Source: Stutzerimonas stutzeri
GTDB lineage: Bacteria > Pseudomonadota > Gammaproteobacteria > Pseudomonadales > Pseudomonadaceae
Reading direction: 5' to 3'
Length of the DNA: 64,000 nt
Assembly: GCF_018138085.1 (NCBI RefSeq)
Contig: NZ_CP073105.1
Span: 806,001 to 870,000, forward strand
Below the pieces are notes generated by a model. That model did not search any database. It was given only the letters and a program-made list of their open reading frames with translations, and was not told the DNA's origin. Made by a program: the position numbers and the translations under genes. Below are positions 41,650 through 51,690 of this stretch, piece after piece (the stretch's first letter is position 1; the number at the start of each line of letters is the position of its first letter).

Positions 41650-42425
41650 GCGCGAAGCTTTTAGAAGCGGGCAGGCTTGCAGCCTGCATTCGCCGCGGGT
41701 CGCGCCTCCCACAATGGGACGGCGTTCAATGCACGCCCCGTGGGAGCGGTCTCGACCGCGAAGCTTTTGATTCAAAACGCACGGTGAGCAACGGGCTATT
41801 ACCGAGACGGCTTGCGATATCTCCAAACGCCGAACCACTCGCGGTCAAGACCGCTCCCACACGTCAATGCACGCCCGTGGGAGCGGTCTCGACCGCGAAG
41901 CTTTGGATTCAAAACCCACGGTGAGCAACGGGCTATTACCGAGACGGCTTGCGATATCTCAGACGCCGAAGGATTCGCGGTCAAGACCGCTCCCACATGT
42001 CAAATGCACGCGCCGTGGGAGCGGTCTCGACCGCGAAGCTTTTGATCCAAAACCCACAATGGAGCACCGGGCTATTACCGAGACGGCTTGCGATACCTCC
42101 AGACGCCGAACAACTCGCGGTCAAGACCGCTCCCACATGTCAGATGCACGCGCCGTGGGAGCGGTCTCGACCGCGAAGCTTTTGATCCAAAACGCACGGT
42201 GAGCTCCGGGCATTACCGAGACGGCCTGCGATACCTCCAGACGCCGAACAACTCGCGGTCAATACCGCTCCCACACGTCAAATGCGCGCCCGTGGGAGCG
42301 GTCTCGACCGCGAAGCTTTTGATCCACACGCACGACGGGGCGCCGGCTATTACCGAGACGGCCTGCGATACCTCCAAACGCCGAACGACTCGCGGTCAAG
42401 ACCGATCCCACTCGTCAATGGTCGC
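41650..42425. repeat. Tandem palindromic array (type 1), five ~138-bp units upstream of nosR
   Basis: AAGCTTTTGAT-type anchors occur at 41761, 41899, 42036, 42176 and 42313. Each unit contains GTGGGAGCGGTCTCGACCGC, the spacer GGCTATTACCGAGACGGC, and the reverse arm GCGGTCAAGACCGCTCCCAC. A type 2 half-element (GGCGCGAAGCTTTTAG ... CGCCGCGGGTCGCGCCTCCC) precedes the first unit. The spacer is shared with the array at 58.4-59.2 kb. Confidence 0.9.
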
Positions 42426-42443
42426 TGGCAAAGGGGCCTCATG

Positions 42444-42457
42444 TTGACATGGCTCAA
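42444..42457 (+). promoter_or_regulatory. Second, weaker FNR-type box upstream of nosR
   Basis: TTGACATGGCTCAA, 8 of 10 matches to TTGATNNNNATCAA. Its centre is 38 bp upstream of the centre of the strong box. Confidence 0.35.
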
Positions 42458-42481
42458 TGCAATCAGGGTTGCCGGGCAAGC

Positions 42482-42495
42482 TTGATTCGAGTCAA
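42482..42495 (+). promoter_or_regulatory. FNR/Dnr-type box upstream of nosR
   Basis: TTGATTCGAGTCAA matches TTGATNNNNATCAA at 9 of 10 conserved positions; its centre is 68 nt before the nosR ATG. Control of nos genes by a Dnr-type regulator is established in P. stutzeri. Confidence 0.75.
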
Positions 42496-42556
42496 GGAGA
42501 GCGCCGGGGTCGCTCCCTACTATCGCCTCACATTCGATAAGTGAAGTGGGTAGGCC

Positions 42557-44773
42557 ATGAAGTCCCGTCTTTCTCTCGCAGTTGGCGCCAGACGTGCCTG
42601 GAGGTTGGGCTTTGTCCTGCTGCTGGCACTGCTGCTGGGCGCCGCCCCGCTCGAGGCGCGCGAGTACGAAGCCGAACAGCAGCGCATCGAGCAGTTCTTT
42701 CCAGGCGCCAAGGTCTCTGCCGCCGAAGGCGAGTACCAGGTCCGCACCATCACCAAGGGTGACGAGGTGCTCGGCTACGCCTTCCAGAGCATCAACGTGG
42801 TGGACATCCCGGCCTATTCCGGCAAGCCGATCAATATCCAGGTGCTGCTCGACCCCAAGGGCGTGATCGTCGATGCCTACGTGCTCGAGCATCATGAGCC
42901 GATCCTGCTGGTCGGCATTCCGGTCGAGAAACTCCACGCCTTCACCGCCAAGTACAAGGGCATCAGCGTCGACCAGAGGGTCGTGGTCGGCCACTCCAGC
43001 GACGAGAGCGCCGTCACCATCGATGCGGTCACCGGTGCCACGGTCACTGTCATGGTGGTCAACGAGATCGTCATGCGTGCCGCCCACGATGTCGCGGTGT
43101 CGCTCGGGCTTGTGGAAGACAAGGCCGGCGCCGCGCAGAAACCGGCCACGATCCGCCAGGATGTTTTCCAGCCGGCCAACTGGAGCGAGCTGACCGGCAA
43201 CGGCGCCATCCGCCGCCTGCGCCTGACCCGCGGTGATATCGACCAGGCGTTCAAGGGCACCGAGGCCGAAGGCATCGACGAAGCCGCTCCGGAGGCCGCC
43301 AGCGAGACCTTCATCGACCTCTATGCCGCCGAGGTCAATCCGCCGACCATCGGCCGCAACCTGCTAGGCGAGCGCCAGTACCAGACCCTGATGGACGGCC
43401 TGAAGCCGGGCGAGCACGCGGTCGCGGTCATGGCCAGCGGCGACTACTCGTTCAAGGGCTCGGGCTATGTGCGCGGCGGCATCTTCGATCGCGTGCAGCT
43501 GCGCCAGTTCGGCAACGTCATCAGCTTCCACGATCGCGACTTCCAGCGTCTCGACGACGTCTACGCCGAGGGCATCCCGCACTTCGGCGAGATGGCCATC
43601 TTCATCGTCCGCGAACACGTGGCCTTCGACCCGGGTTCGCCCTGGACGCTGGAGCTGCTGGTGCGCCGCCAGACCGGCCCGATCAGTGGCGTGTTCACCA
43701 GCTTCGAACTGCCGTACCAGATGCCCGAAGCCTACCTCGAGCGCCCACAGCCGAGCGCCGAGGAGCTGGCCGCGGTCGAAGAAGCCAGCCGGCCGATGTG
43801 GGTCAACATCTGGTACCAGAAGAGCTTCCAGATCGGCGTGATCCTGGTCGCCTTGGCGCTGCTGACCGTCATCCTCTTCCTGCAGGACACCTTCGCCCGT
43901 CGGCCGCGCTTCATGCACTGGCTGCGCCGTGGCTACCTGGTGTTCACCGTGGTGTTCATCGGCTGGTACGCGCTGGGCCAACTGTCGGTGGTCAACGCGC
44001 TGACCTTCGTCCATGCGCTGTTCCAGGACTTCCGTTGGGAGCTGTTCCTCACCGACCCGGTGATCTTCATTCTCTGGACCTTCACCGCCGCCAGCATCCT
44101 GCTCTGGGGCCGTGGCGTGTTCTGCGGCTGGCTGTGCCCCTTCGGCGCGTTGCAGGAGCTGATCAACGAGGCTGCGCGCAAGCTGAAGATCCCGCAATAC
44201 GAGCTGCCGTTCGCCGTGCATGAGCGGCTCTGGGCGATCAAGTACATCGTGCTGCTGGTGCTGTTCGGCATCTCGCTGGAGTCGATGATGCTGGCCGAGA
44301 AGGCCGCCGAGGTGGAGCCGTTCAAGACCGCCATTACCCTGCAATTCGATCGCCAGTGGTGGTTCGTCGCCTACGCCGTGGCACTGCTGGTGATCAACAT
44401 CTTCACCCGCAAGGTGTACTGCCGCTACATCTGCCCGCTGGGCGCGGCGCTGGCGATCCCGACCAAGTTCCGTTTGTTCGACTGGCTCAAGCGCCGCAAG
44501 GAATGCGGCAACCCCTGTCAGCTGTGCGCCAAGGAATGCGAGATCCAGGCGATCCATCCGGACGGCCACATCAATGCCAACGAGTGCCACTACTGCCTCG
44601 ATTGCCAGATGACCTACCACAACGAAAACAAGTGCCCGCCGCTGATCCTGAAGAACAAGCGCAGCAAGCGCGGCAAGAAGGCACCTGCCGGCCCGACCTT
44701 GATTCCCGTAGTGCAAGTGATGGACCCCCAGAGCGATGCGCCCGAGCGCGCGAGCTCGCAACCGATCGTTTGA
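42557..44773 (+). CDS. nosR: NosR, membrane-bound iron-sulfur flavoprotein for N2O reduction
   Basis: 738 residues. A signal peptide and periplasmic FMN-binding domain come first; the SGAT-like FMN attachment motif is TIDAVTGATVTVMVVNE near residue 160. Membrane segments occupy about 415-640 and include two CxxxCP motifs (CGWLCPFGALQE and CRYICPLGAALA). The C-terminal cytosolic polyferredoxin has CGNPCQLCAKEC and CHYCLDCQMTYHNENKC. NosR is needed for nosZ expression and electron supply to NosZ. It is the first gene of the nos cluster and is preceded by FNR-type boxes. Confidence 0.97.
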   Translation: MKSRLSLAVGARRAWRLGFVLLLALLLGAAPLEAREYEAEQQRIEQFFPGAKVSAAEGEYQVRTITKGDEVLGYAFQSINVVDIPAYSGKPINIQVLLDPKGVIVDAYVLEHHEPILLVGIPVEKLHAFTAKYKGISVDQRVVVGHSSDESAVTIDAVTGATVTVMVVNEIVMRAAHDVAVSLGLVEDKAGAAQKPATIRQDVFQPANWSELTGNGAIRRLRLTRGDIDQAFKGTEAEGIDEAAPEAASETFIDLYAAEVNPPTIGRNLLGERQYQTLMDGLKPGEHAVAVMASGDYSFKGSGYVRGGIFDRVQLRQFGNVISFHDRDFQRLDDVYAEGIPHFGEMAIFIVREHVAFDPGSPWTLELLVRRQTGPISGVFTSFELPYQMPEAYLERPQPSAEELAAVEEASRPMWVNIWYQKSFQIGVILVALALLTVILFLQDTFARRPRFMHWLRRGYLVFTVVFIGWYALGQLSVVNALTFVHALFQDFRWELFLTDPVIFILWTFTAASILLWGRGVFCGWLCPFGALQELINEAARKLKIPQYELPFAVHERLWAIKYIVLLVLFGISLESMMLAEKAAEVEPFKTAITLQFDRQWWFVAYAVALLVINIFTRKVYCRYICPLGAALAIPTKFRLFDWLKRRKECGNPCQLCAKECEIQAIHPDGHINANECHYCLDCQMTYHNENKCPPLILKNKRSKRGKKAPAGPTLIPVVQVMDPQSDAPERASSQPIV

Positions 44774-44802
44774 CCTGACGCTGTCCCCTAAGGAGCAATC
44801 AC

Positions 44803-46704
44803 ATGAGCGACAAAGAAAGCAAGAACCCCCAGGCGCTGGAGAAGAGCGGCCTCAGTCGCCGCGGCTTCCTCGGGGCCAGCGCCATGACCGGCGCGGCGGT
44901 AGCGGCCACGGCGCTGGCCGGTGGCGTGATGAGCCGCGAGTCCTGGGCGGCTGCGGTCAAGGAGTCGAAATCGAAGATCCATGTCGCGCCCGGCGAGCTG
45001 GATGACTACTACGGCTTCTGGAGCGGCGGTCACCAGGGCGAGGTGCGGGTGCTGGGCGTGCCCTCGATGCGCGAGCTGATGCGCATCCCGGTGTTCAACG
45101 TCGATTCGGCCACCGGTTGGGGCCTGACCAACGAGAGCCGCGCGATCATGGGCGAGAGCGCCAAGTACCTCAACGGCGACTGCCACCACCCGCACATCTC
45201 CATGACCGACGGCAAGTACGACGGCAAGTACCTGTTCATCAACGACAAGGCCAACAGCCGTGTTGCGCGCATCCGTCTGGACATCATGAAGTGCGATGCG
45301 ATGCTCACCGTGCCGAACGTCCAGGCCATCCACGGCCTGCGTCTGCAGAAGGTGCCGCACACCAAGTACGTATTCGCCAACGCCGAGTTCGTCATTCCGC
45401 ATCCCAATGACGGCACCAACTTCGACCTGCAGGCCGAAAGCGCCTACACCATGTTCAACGTCATCGACGCCGAGAAGATGGAAATGGCCTTCCAGGTCAT
45501 CGTCGACGGCAACCTGGACAACACCGACGCCGACTACACCGGCAAGTACGCGGCCTCCACCTGCTACAACTCGGAAAAGGCCACCGATCTGGGCGGCATG
45601 ATGCGCAACGAGCGCGACTGGGTGGTGGTGTACAACATCCCGCGCATCGAGGCGGCGATCAAAGCAGGCAAGTTCACCACCCTCGGCGACTCCAAGGTGC
45701 CGGTGGTCGATGGCCGCGCCGGTTCGGAATTCACCCGCTACATCCCGGTGCCGAAGAACCCGCACGGTGTGAACACCTCGCCGGACGGCAAGTACTTCAT
45801 CGCCAACGGCAAGCTGTCGCCCACCGTGACCATGATCGAGATCGCCAAGCTCGATGACCTGTTCGACAACAAGCTCAAGGACGCGCGCGACACCGTCGCT
45901 GCCGAACCCGAGCTGGGCCTGGGCCCGCTGCACACCACCTTCGACGGCCGCGGCAACGCCTACACCACGCTGTTCATCGACAGCCAGGTGGTCAAGTGGA
46001 ACATGGCCGATGCGATCCGTGCCTACAAGGGCGAGAAGGTCGACTACATCAAGCAGAAGCTCGACGTGCAGTACCAGCCGGGACACCTGCATGCCTCGCT
46101 GACCGAAACCAGCGAAGCCGACGGCCAATGGCTGGTGGCGCTGTGCAAATTCTCCAAGGACCGTTTCCTGCCGACCGGCCCGCTGCACCCGGAAAACGAC
46201 CAGCTGATCGACATTTCCGGCGACGAGATGAAGCTGGTGCATGACGGCCCGACCTATGCCGAACCGCACGACTGCATCCTGGCCCGCCGCGACCAGATCA
46301 AGACCAGGAAGATCTGGGACCGCAAGGATGCCTTCTTCGCGGCCACGGTAGAGCGCGCCAAGAAGGACGGCGTCACTCTCGAGACCGACAACAAGGTCAT
46401 CCGTGACGGCAAGAAGGTGCGCGTCTACATGACCTCGTCGGCGCCGACCTACGGCCTGACCGAGTTCAACGTCAAGCAGGGCGACGAAGTCACCGTGACC
46501 ATCACCAACATCGACGAGATCGAGGACGTGACCCATGGCTTCTGCATGACCAACCACGGTGTGAGCATGGAGATCAGCCCGCAGCAGACCTCCTCGATCA
46601 CCTTCACCGCCGACAAGCCCGGCGTGCACTGGTACTACTGCAACTGGTTCTGCCACGCACTGCACATGGAAATGGTCGGTCGCATGCTGGTCGAGCCGGC
46701 CTGA
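44803..46704 (+). CDS. nosZ: Nitrous-oxide reductase NosZ (clade I)
   Basis: 633 residues. Twin-arginine signal ([15 protein letters not shown]), so Tat-exported and clade I. It reduces N2O to N2 in the periplasm. CuZ ligands include the histidines of GDCHHPHIS near residue 130 and those in the beta-propeller ([24 protein letters not shown]). The C-terminal CuA domain carries [13 protein letters not shown] and [12 protein letters not shown], with the two cysteines, two histidines and the methionine. It starts 29 bp after nosR. All key ligands seen are intact. Confidence 0.98.
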   Translation: MSDKESKNPQALEKSGLSRRGFLGASAMTGAAVAATALAGGVMSRESWAAAVKESKSKIHVAPGELDDYYGFWSGGHQGEVRVLGVPSMRELMRIPVFNVDSATGWGLTNESRAIMGESAKYLNGDCHHPHISMTDGKYDGKYLFINDKANSRVARIRLDIMKCDAMLTVPNVQAIHGLRLQKVPHTKYVFANAEFVIPHPNDGTNFDLQAESAYTMFNVIDAEKMEMAFQVIVDGNLDNTDADYTGKYAASTCYNSEKATDLGGMMRNERDWVVVYNIPRIEAAIKAGKFTTLGDSKVPVVDGRAGSEFTRYIPVPKNPHGVNTSPDGKYFIANGKLSPTVTMIEIAKLDDLFDNKLKDARDTVAAEPELGLGPLHTTFDGRGNAYTTLFIDSQVVKWNMADAIRAYKGEKVDYIKQKLDVQYQPGHLHASLTETSEADGQWLVALCKFSKDRFLPTGPLHPENDQLIDISGDEMKLVHDGPTYAEPHDCILARRDQIKTRKIWDRKDAFFAATVERAKKDGVTLETDNKVIRDGKKVRVYMTSSAPTYGLTEFNVKQGDEVTVTITNIDEIEDVTHGFCMTNHGVSMEISPQQTSSITFTADKPGVHWYYCNWFCHALHMEMVGRMLVEPA

Positions 46705-46724
46705 GGTCGGTGAGGTAATCCGCG

Positions 46725-46850
46725 CTGCTGAACCGGAGCGCGGAGCGGTAATGAAGCTTCGCCCGAGGGCGGGCCTCCCACAGGTATCGGCGACATGCGG
46801 ACCGGTGGGAGGCGCGACCCGCGGCGAACAAGCGACGATGCAATAGCGTC
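46725..46850. repeat. Palindromic repeat (type 2) between nosZ and nosD
   Basis: AGCTTCGCCCGAGGGCGGGC, then CTCCCACAGG, and in reverse arrangement GTGGGAGGCGCGACCCGCGG. One unit in the intergenic space inside the nos cluster. Confidence 0.75.
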
Positions 46851-46916
46851 GTGATCCAGCCCGGACCCGCTGGAGGACGCCAACCAACCTGCCTGGACGC
46901 TGAAAGGAACAACGCT

Positions 46917-48224
46917 GTGCTCAGATCTCAGGCTTTTTCACCGCTACAACCGCTGGCAGCCGTGCTGCTGGCCCTTTTCTGCGGTGCGGCTCAGGCGGCT
47001 CCGCAACCCATCACCTCGCTGCCGCTCGAGGCGGACGGCGAGCACCGCTGGCTGTTGCCGGCGGGCGAATACAACGGCTCGTTCGGCATCGATGAATCGA
47101 TGCAAATCCACTGCGCGCCTGGCGCGGTCATCGACGCGCAGGGCGAGGGCAATGCCCTGACCATCACCGCGCCGGACGTCCGCATCCAGGGCTGCACGCT
47201 GCGCAACTGGGGCGGCAACCTCACCGACCTGAACGCCGCCGTGTTCATCGGCCCGAAGGCGCGCGGCGCGGTAATCGAGGACAACCACATGCAGGGCCCG
47301 GGCTCGGGTGTCTGGGTCGACTCCACTCGCGACGTCAGCGTGATCGGCAATCGCATCCAGGGCGACCCGAGCATCCGCTCGCAGGACCGCGGCAATGGCA
47401 TTCATCTCTACGCCGTGCAGGGCGCCCGGGTCATCGGCAACCACGTGCGCGAAACCCGCGATGGCATCTATATCGATACCTCTAACGGCAACCTGCTCGA
47501 GAACAACGTGCTCGAGGACCTGCGCTACGGCGTGCACTACATGTATTCCAACGACAATCGGGTGATCGGCAACCTGACCCGCCGCACCCGCACCGGCTAC
47601 GCGCTGATGCAGAGCCGCAAGCTGACCGTGATCGGCAACCGCTCCGAGCAGGACGAGAACTACGGCATCCTGATGAACTACATCACCTACTCGACCCTGC
47701 GCGACAACCAGGTCAGCGACGTGCGCAGCGGCTCCAGCGGCGACAGCATGATCGCCGGCGCCGAGGGCAAGGCGCTGTTCATCTACAACTCGCAGTTCGA
47801 CGTGATCGAGAACAACCTGTTCGCCCACAGCCCGCTGGGCATCCACCTGACCGCAGGCTCCGAAGACAACCGCATCGCCGGCAACGCCTTCGTCGACAAC
47901 CAGCAGCAGGTCAAGTACGTCGCCACCCGCACCCAGGAATGGTCCATCGACGGGCGCGGCAACTACTGGAGCGACTACCTCGGCTGGGACCGCAACGACG
48001 ATGGCCTGGGCGACGTGGCGTATGAGCCCAACGACAACGTCGACCGCCTGCTGTGGCTCTACCCGCAGGTGCGCCTGCTGATGAACAGCCCGAGCATCGA
48101 AGTGCTGCGCTGGGTGCAGCGTGCCTTCCCAGTGGTCAGATCGCCCGGCGTGCAGGACAGCCATCCGCTGATGAAATCGCCCATCGAACCCTTGATAGCC
48201 AAGACGCAGGAGCCGACGCCATGA
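46917..48224 (+). CDS. nosD: NosD, periplasmic beta-helix protein for CuZ maturation
   Basis: 435 residues from a GTG start, supported by GAAAGGAAC 7 nt upstream and by the signal peptide that follows ([19 protein letters not shown]). The chain is a right-handed parallel beta-helix made of repeated NxI/V-xGN units ([28 protein letters not shown]), as in carbohydrate-binding/sugar-hydrolase-like NosD. It helps assemble the CuZ centre of NosZ with NosF and NosY. It overlaps nosF by 4 nt (ATGA). Confidence 0.95.
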   Translation: MLRSQAFSPLQPLAAVLLALFCGAAQAAPQPITSLPLEADGEHRWLLPAGEYNGSFGIDESMQIHCAPGAVIDAQGEGNALTITAPDVRIQGCTLRNWGGNLTDLNAAVFIGPKARGAVIEDNHMQGPGSGVWVDSTRDVSVIGNRIQGDPSIRSQDRGNGIHLYAVQGARVIGNHVRETRDGIYIDTSNGNLLENNVLEDLRYGVHYMYSNDNRVIGNLTRRTRTGYALMQSRKLTVIGNRSEQDENYGILMNYITYSTLRDNQVSDVRSGSSGDSMIAGAEGKALFIYNSQFDVIENNLFAHSPLGIHLTAGSEDNRIAGNAFVDNQQQVKYVATRTQEWSIDGRGNYWSDYLGWDRNDDGLGDVAYEPNDNVDRLLWLYPQVRLLMNSPSIEVLRWVQRAFPVVRSPGVQDSHPLMKSPIEPLIAKTQEPTP

Positions 48225-49147
48225 GTGCCGTACAGATACAGGGCGTGAACCAGCGCTACGGCAGCATGACGGTGCTGCACGACTTGAACCTGGAACTCGC
48301 CGAGGGCGAGGTGCTGGGCCTGTTCGGCCATAACGGCGCCGGCAAGACCACCAGCATGAAGCTCATTCTCGGCCTGCTGTCGCCCAGCGACGGGCAGGTG
48401 CGGGTGCTCGGCCATGCGCCGAACGATCCGGCGGTGCGCCGCCAGCTCGGCTACCTGCCGGAAAACGTGACCTTCTATCCGCAGCTCAGTGGCCGCGAGA
48501 CGCTGCGCCATTTCGCCCGGCTCAAGAGCGCACCGCTGGCGCAGGTGGACGAACTGCTGGAGCAGGTGGGCCTGGCTCACGCCGCCGAGCGGCGGGTCAA
48601 GACCTACTCCAAGGGCATGCGCCAGCGCCTCGGCCTGGCGCAGGCACTGCTCGGCGAACCACGCCTGCTGCTGCTCGACGAACCGACCGTGGGGCTGGAT
48701 CCGATCGCCACTGGCGATCTTTACCAGCTGATCGATCGGCTGCGCCAGCGCGGCACCAGCATCATTCTCTGCTCCCACGTGCTGCCGGGCGTCGAGGCGC
48801 ACATCAACCGCGCGGCGATCCTGGCCAAGGGCCGCCTGCAGGCGGTCGGCAGTCTGGCGCAATTGCGCGTCGAGGCGGGCTTGCCGGTGCGCATCCGTGC
48901 CAGCGGCGTGGACAACGGCGCCGCCTGGCTGCAACGCTGGGATGCCGCCGGGCACAGCGCGCGGTCGCTGGGCGAGCGCAGCGTCGAGGTCAGCGCGATC
49001 AATGGGCACAAACTGCCGCTGCTGCGCGAACTGCTCGGCGAAGGCGAGCCGGACGACATCGAGATCCACCAGCCCTCGCTGGAGGACCTGTATCGCTACT
49101 ACATGGAGCGCGCCGTGGACGTCCGCGCCGCGGAGGGCACGCTATGA
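48221..49147 (+). CDS. nosF: NosF, ABC transporter ATPase
   Basis: 308 residues. Walker [13 protein letters not shown] near residue 38, signature [15 protein letters not shown] near 130, Walker [14 protein letters not shown] near 155 and the switch histidine in CSHVLPG. It powers the NosDFY system needed for CuZ centre assembly, probably moving a sulfur compound. It is coupled by overlapping ATGA junctions to nosD before and nosY after. Confidence 0.96.
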   Translation: MSAVQIQGVNQRYGSMTVLHDLNLELAEGEVLGLFGHNGAGKTTSMKLILGLLSPSDGQVRVLGHAPNDPAVRRQLGYLPENVTFYPQLSGRETLRHFARLKSAPLAQVDELLEQVGLAHAAERRVKTYSKGMRQRLGLAQALLGEPRLLLLDEPTVGLDPIATGDLYQLIDRLRQRGTSIILCSHVLPGVEAHINRAAILAKGRLQAVGSLAQLRVEAGLPVRIRASGVDNGAAWLQRWDAAGHSARSLGERSVEVSAINGHKLPLLRELLGEGEPDDIEIHQPSLEDLYRYYMERAVDVRAAEGTL

Positions 49148-49971
49148 GCCAGGTCTGGAACATCGCCCGTAAGGAACTCAGCGACGGCCTGCGCAACCGC
49201 TGGTTGCTGGCCATCAGTCTGCTCTTCGCAGTGCTGGCGGTGGGCATTGCCTGGCTCGGCGCCGCGGCGTCCGGCCAGCTCGGCTTCACCTCGATCCCCG
49301 CCACGGTCGCCAGCCTCGCCAGCCTGGCGACCTTCCTGATGCCGCTGATCGCGCTACTGCTGGCTTACGACGCCATCGTCGACGAGGACGAGGGCGGCAC
49401 CCTGATGCTGCTGCTGACCTATCCGCTGGGGCGCGGGCAGATCCTGCTCGGCAAGTTCGTCGGCCACGGGCTGATTCTGGCGCTAGCGGTGCTGATCGGC
49501 TTCGGCTGCGCCATGCTGGCCATCGCTCTGCTGGTGGACGACATCGAGATCGGCATGCTGCTCTGGGCGTTCGGCCGCTTCATGGTCTCCTCGACCCTGC
49601 TCGGCTGGGTGTTCCTGGCGATGGCCTATGTGCTCAGTAGCAAGGTCAGCGAGAAATCCAGCGCGGCCGGGTTGGCGCTCGGCGTGTGGTTTCTGTTCGT
49701 GCTGGTGTTCGACCTGGTCCTGCTGGCGCTGCTGGTGCTCAGCGAAGGCAAGTTCAGCCCCGAGGCGCTGCCCTGGCTGTTGCTGCTCAATCCGACCGAC
49801 ATCTATCGACTGATCAACCTGTCCGGCTTCGAGGGCGGCAATGCCATGGGCGTACTGTCACTGGGCGGCGATCTGCCGGTGCCGGCGGCCGTCCTCTGGT
49901 TGTGCCTGCTGCTCTGGGTGGGTGCTTCCCTGCTACTGGCCTACGGCGTGTTCCGTCGTCGCCTGGCCTGA
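49144..49971 (+). CDS. nosY: NosY, ABC transporter permease
   Basis: 275 residues with six hydrophobic segments; the typical ABC-2 permease start [20 protein letters not shown] is followed by the first helix. It is the membrane partner of NosF in NosZ maturation. It overlaps nosF by 4 nt and is followed by nosL after 22 bp. Confidence 0.95.
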   Translation: MSQVWNIARKELSDGLRNRWLLAISLLFAVLAVGIAWLGAAASGQLGFTSIPATVASLASLATFLMPLIALLLAYDAIVDEDEGGTLMLLLTYPLGRGQILLGKFVGHGLILALAVLIGFGCAMLAIALLVDDIEIGMLLWAFGRFMVSSTLLGWVFLAMAYVLSSKVSEKSSAAGLALGVWFLFVLVFDLVLLALLVLSEGKFSPEALPWLLLLNPTDIYRLINLSGFEGGNAMGVLSLGGDLPVPAAVLWLCLLLWVGASLLLAYGVFRRRLA

Positions 49972-49993
49972 CTCTGAAAAGGAAACTGTCACC

Positions 49994-50545
49994 ATGAATG
50001 CGCTATATATCCGCTCGTCACGCCTGTTGCTCGCCGCTACGCTGCTGCTGGGGCTGGCCGCCTGCAACGAGCCTGAGGAGAACGCACAGGCGCTTGCGCC
50101 GGTGGCCTTCCATGCCAGCGATGAATGCCACGTCTGCGGCATGGCGATCAGCGATTTCCCCGGCCCGAAAGGCCAGGCGGTGGAAAAGGGCAAGGTCCGC
50201 AAGTTCTGCTCGACGGCTGAATTGCTCGGCTGGTGGCTGCAACCGGAAAACCGCAACCTGAACGCCAAGCTGTATGTACACGACATGGGGCGCAGCACCT
50301 GGGAACAACCTGATGATCACTACCTGATCGACGCGACCAGCGCCTACTATGTCGCCGGCACGCACCTGAAAGGCGCCATGGGCGCGGTGCTGGCGACGTT
50401 CGCCAAGGAAGAGGACGCCAAGCGCCTGGCTGAAGAGCAGGGCGGGCGTGTGTTGCGCTTCGAAGAGATTGACCAGTCGGTGCTGCAGCCGGCGGCCGCC
50501 ATGCCGATGAGCATGGGCGACCACCAGGCCCACGCCGGTCATTGA
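49994..50545 (+). CDS. nosL: NosL, outer-membrane copper chaperone lipoprotein
   Basis: 183 residues with a lipoprotein signal (LLLGLAAC lipobox, Cys near residue 24). The copper-binding motif is CHVCGMAISDFPGPKGQ near 48 and includes the CxxCGM pattern; a C-terminal His/Met-rich tail (MPMSMGDHQAHAGH) may add metal sites. It supplies Cu(I) to apo-NosZ. The start at 49994 follows GGAAACTGTCACC. Confidence 0.95.
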   Translation: MNALYIRSSRLLLAATLLLGLAACNEPEENAQALAPVAFHASDECHVCGMAISDFPGPKGQAVEKGKVRKFCSTAELLGWWLQPENRNLNAKLYVHDMGRSTWEQPDDHYLIDATSAYYVAGTHLKGAMGAVLATFAKEEDAKRLAEEQGGRVLRFEEIDQSVLQPAAAMPMSMGDHQAHAGH

Positions 50546-50598
50546 ACAAGCGGCCTGTGCATGGCCGCACCTGACACAACTTCAAACGAGGTATTGCA

Positions 50599-50778
50599 AT
50601 GATGGGTATCAGTATCTGGCAACTCCTGATCGTGCTGCTGATCGTGGTCATGCTGTTCGGCACCAAGCGCCTGCGTGGACTGGGCTCGGACCTGGGCGGC
50701 GCGATCAGCGGCTTTCGTAAATCCATGAGCGATGGGGAAAGCGCCGGCGCCGACGCGGTCAAGCACGAGCCGAAATAA
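50599..50778 (+). CDS. tatE: TatA/TatE-type Sec-independent translocase subunit
   Basis: 59 residues, starting [20 protein letters not shown]. One N-terminal transmembrane segment is followed by the [20 protein letters not shown] amphipathic helix typical of TatA/E, and a short acidic tail. It would form part of the twin-arginine channel; its place at the end of the nos cluster fits export of the Tat substrate NosZ. It lies 53 bp after nosL. Confidence 0.93.
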   Translation: MMGISIWQLLIVLLIVVMLFGTKRLRGLGSDLGGAISGFRKSMSDGESAGADAVKHEPK

Positions 50779-50802
50779 CTCGGCGCACGCGAGTGTTTTT
50801 TT
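50778..50802 (+). terminator. Rho-independent terminator after tatE
   Basis: Stem ACTCG with CGAGT (50778-50782 and 50790-50794) followed by a seven-T run. Confidence 0.7.
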
Positions 50803-50814
50803 ATGCTTTTGCTA

Positions 50815-51425
50815 TAGCAGGCTCGCCTTCGGGGCGAGGCTTTTCCTGCGCCGAGTTGGAGCCATTCGCCGCGGGTCGCGCCCCCCACAGAAAAAGCGCG
50901 CCACTTGCATAAGGTGGCACCACGCACGGGTTGCTTTCGTGGGAGCCCCGACCCCGGGGCGAAGCTTTTCGGGCACCGAGCTGGCGCCGTTCGCCGCGGG
51001 TCGCGCCTCCCACAGAAAAGCGCGCCGCTTGCATAAGGTGGCGTCAAGCACGGGTTGCTTTCGTGGGAGGCCCGCCCTCGGGGCGAAGCTTTTTTCAGGC
51101 GCCGGGTTGGCGCCATTCGCCGCGGGTCGCGGCTCCCACAGGAAAAGCGTGCGACGTGCACAACGTAGCGGCATGTACGGGCTCGATTTGTGGGAGCCCC
51201 GCCCTCGGGGCGAAGTTTTTTGGGCACCGAGCCGTCGCCATTCGCCGCGGGGTCGCGGCTCCCACAGAAAAAGCGAGCGACCTGCACAACGCAGCGCCAT
51301 GTACGGGCTCGATTTGTGGGGGGTGGCGCCACGCACGGGCTGCTTTCGTGAGAGGCCCGACCCCGGGCCGAAGCTTTTCAGGCACCGAGCGGCGCCGTTC
51401 GCCGCGGGTCGCGCCTCCCACGTAA
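50815..51425. repeat. Tandem palindromic array (type 2), five ~125-bp units
   Basis: GGGGCGAAGCTT-type anchors near 50831, 50956, 51080, 51207 and 51365. Units contain GTGGGAGCCCCGACCCCGG and the reverse partner GCCATTCGCCGCGGGTCGCG followed by CTCCCAC. Confidence 0.85.
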
Positions 51426-51431
51426 AGCAGC

Positions 51432-51503
51432 GTAGGGTGGATGTCGCTTTTTACATCCACCATGAGCCGGCTCGGTGGATCGGTGAGGCGCGATCCACCC
51501 TAC
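51432..51503. repeat. Palindromic repeat, type 3
   Basis: GTAGGGTGGATGTCGC at the left end and GCGCGATCCACCCTAC at the right end form a 72-bp element with inverted ends. A homologous element in inverted orientation lies at 63018-63097. Confidence 0.75.
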
Positions 51504-51554
51504 GAAGCTCTGCGACAGCCCTGTCATCGCCTGCCAGCGCCCCCTCGTCAAAAG

Positions 51555-51568
51555 CTGATTGCAATCAA
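51555..51568 (+). promoter_or_regulatory. FNR/Dnr-type box upstream of nnrS
   Basis: CTGATTGCAATCAA matches TTGATNNNNATCAA at 9 of 10 conserved positions. It lies 122 nt upstream of the chosen nnrS start. Confidence 0.6.
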
Positions 51569-51690
51569 GTCTGGGAACGCCTCCTACGCTGTACAAAGTA
51601 ACCCTGGCTCCGGAAATCTCGGCGCCCGGTTCCTCGGTCCGGCGGCTTGTCGCTTCGTCGGCCGTTGCAGAATGAGTGTCAGGAGGCCCC

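Noticed and set aside
41867..42447. Repeated short frames reading GSGLDREAFDPK-like peptides
   Set aside because: Translation of the tandem palindromic repeat; the same peptides appear in all type 1 arrays and in several frames.
44788..46887. 699-residue open frame antisense to nosZ
   Set aside because: Shadow of the high-GC nosZ codons; the product is rich in His/Val/Gly repeats without any motif.
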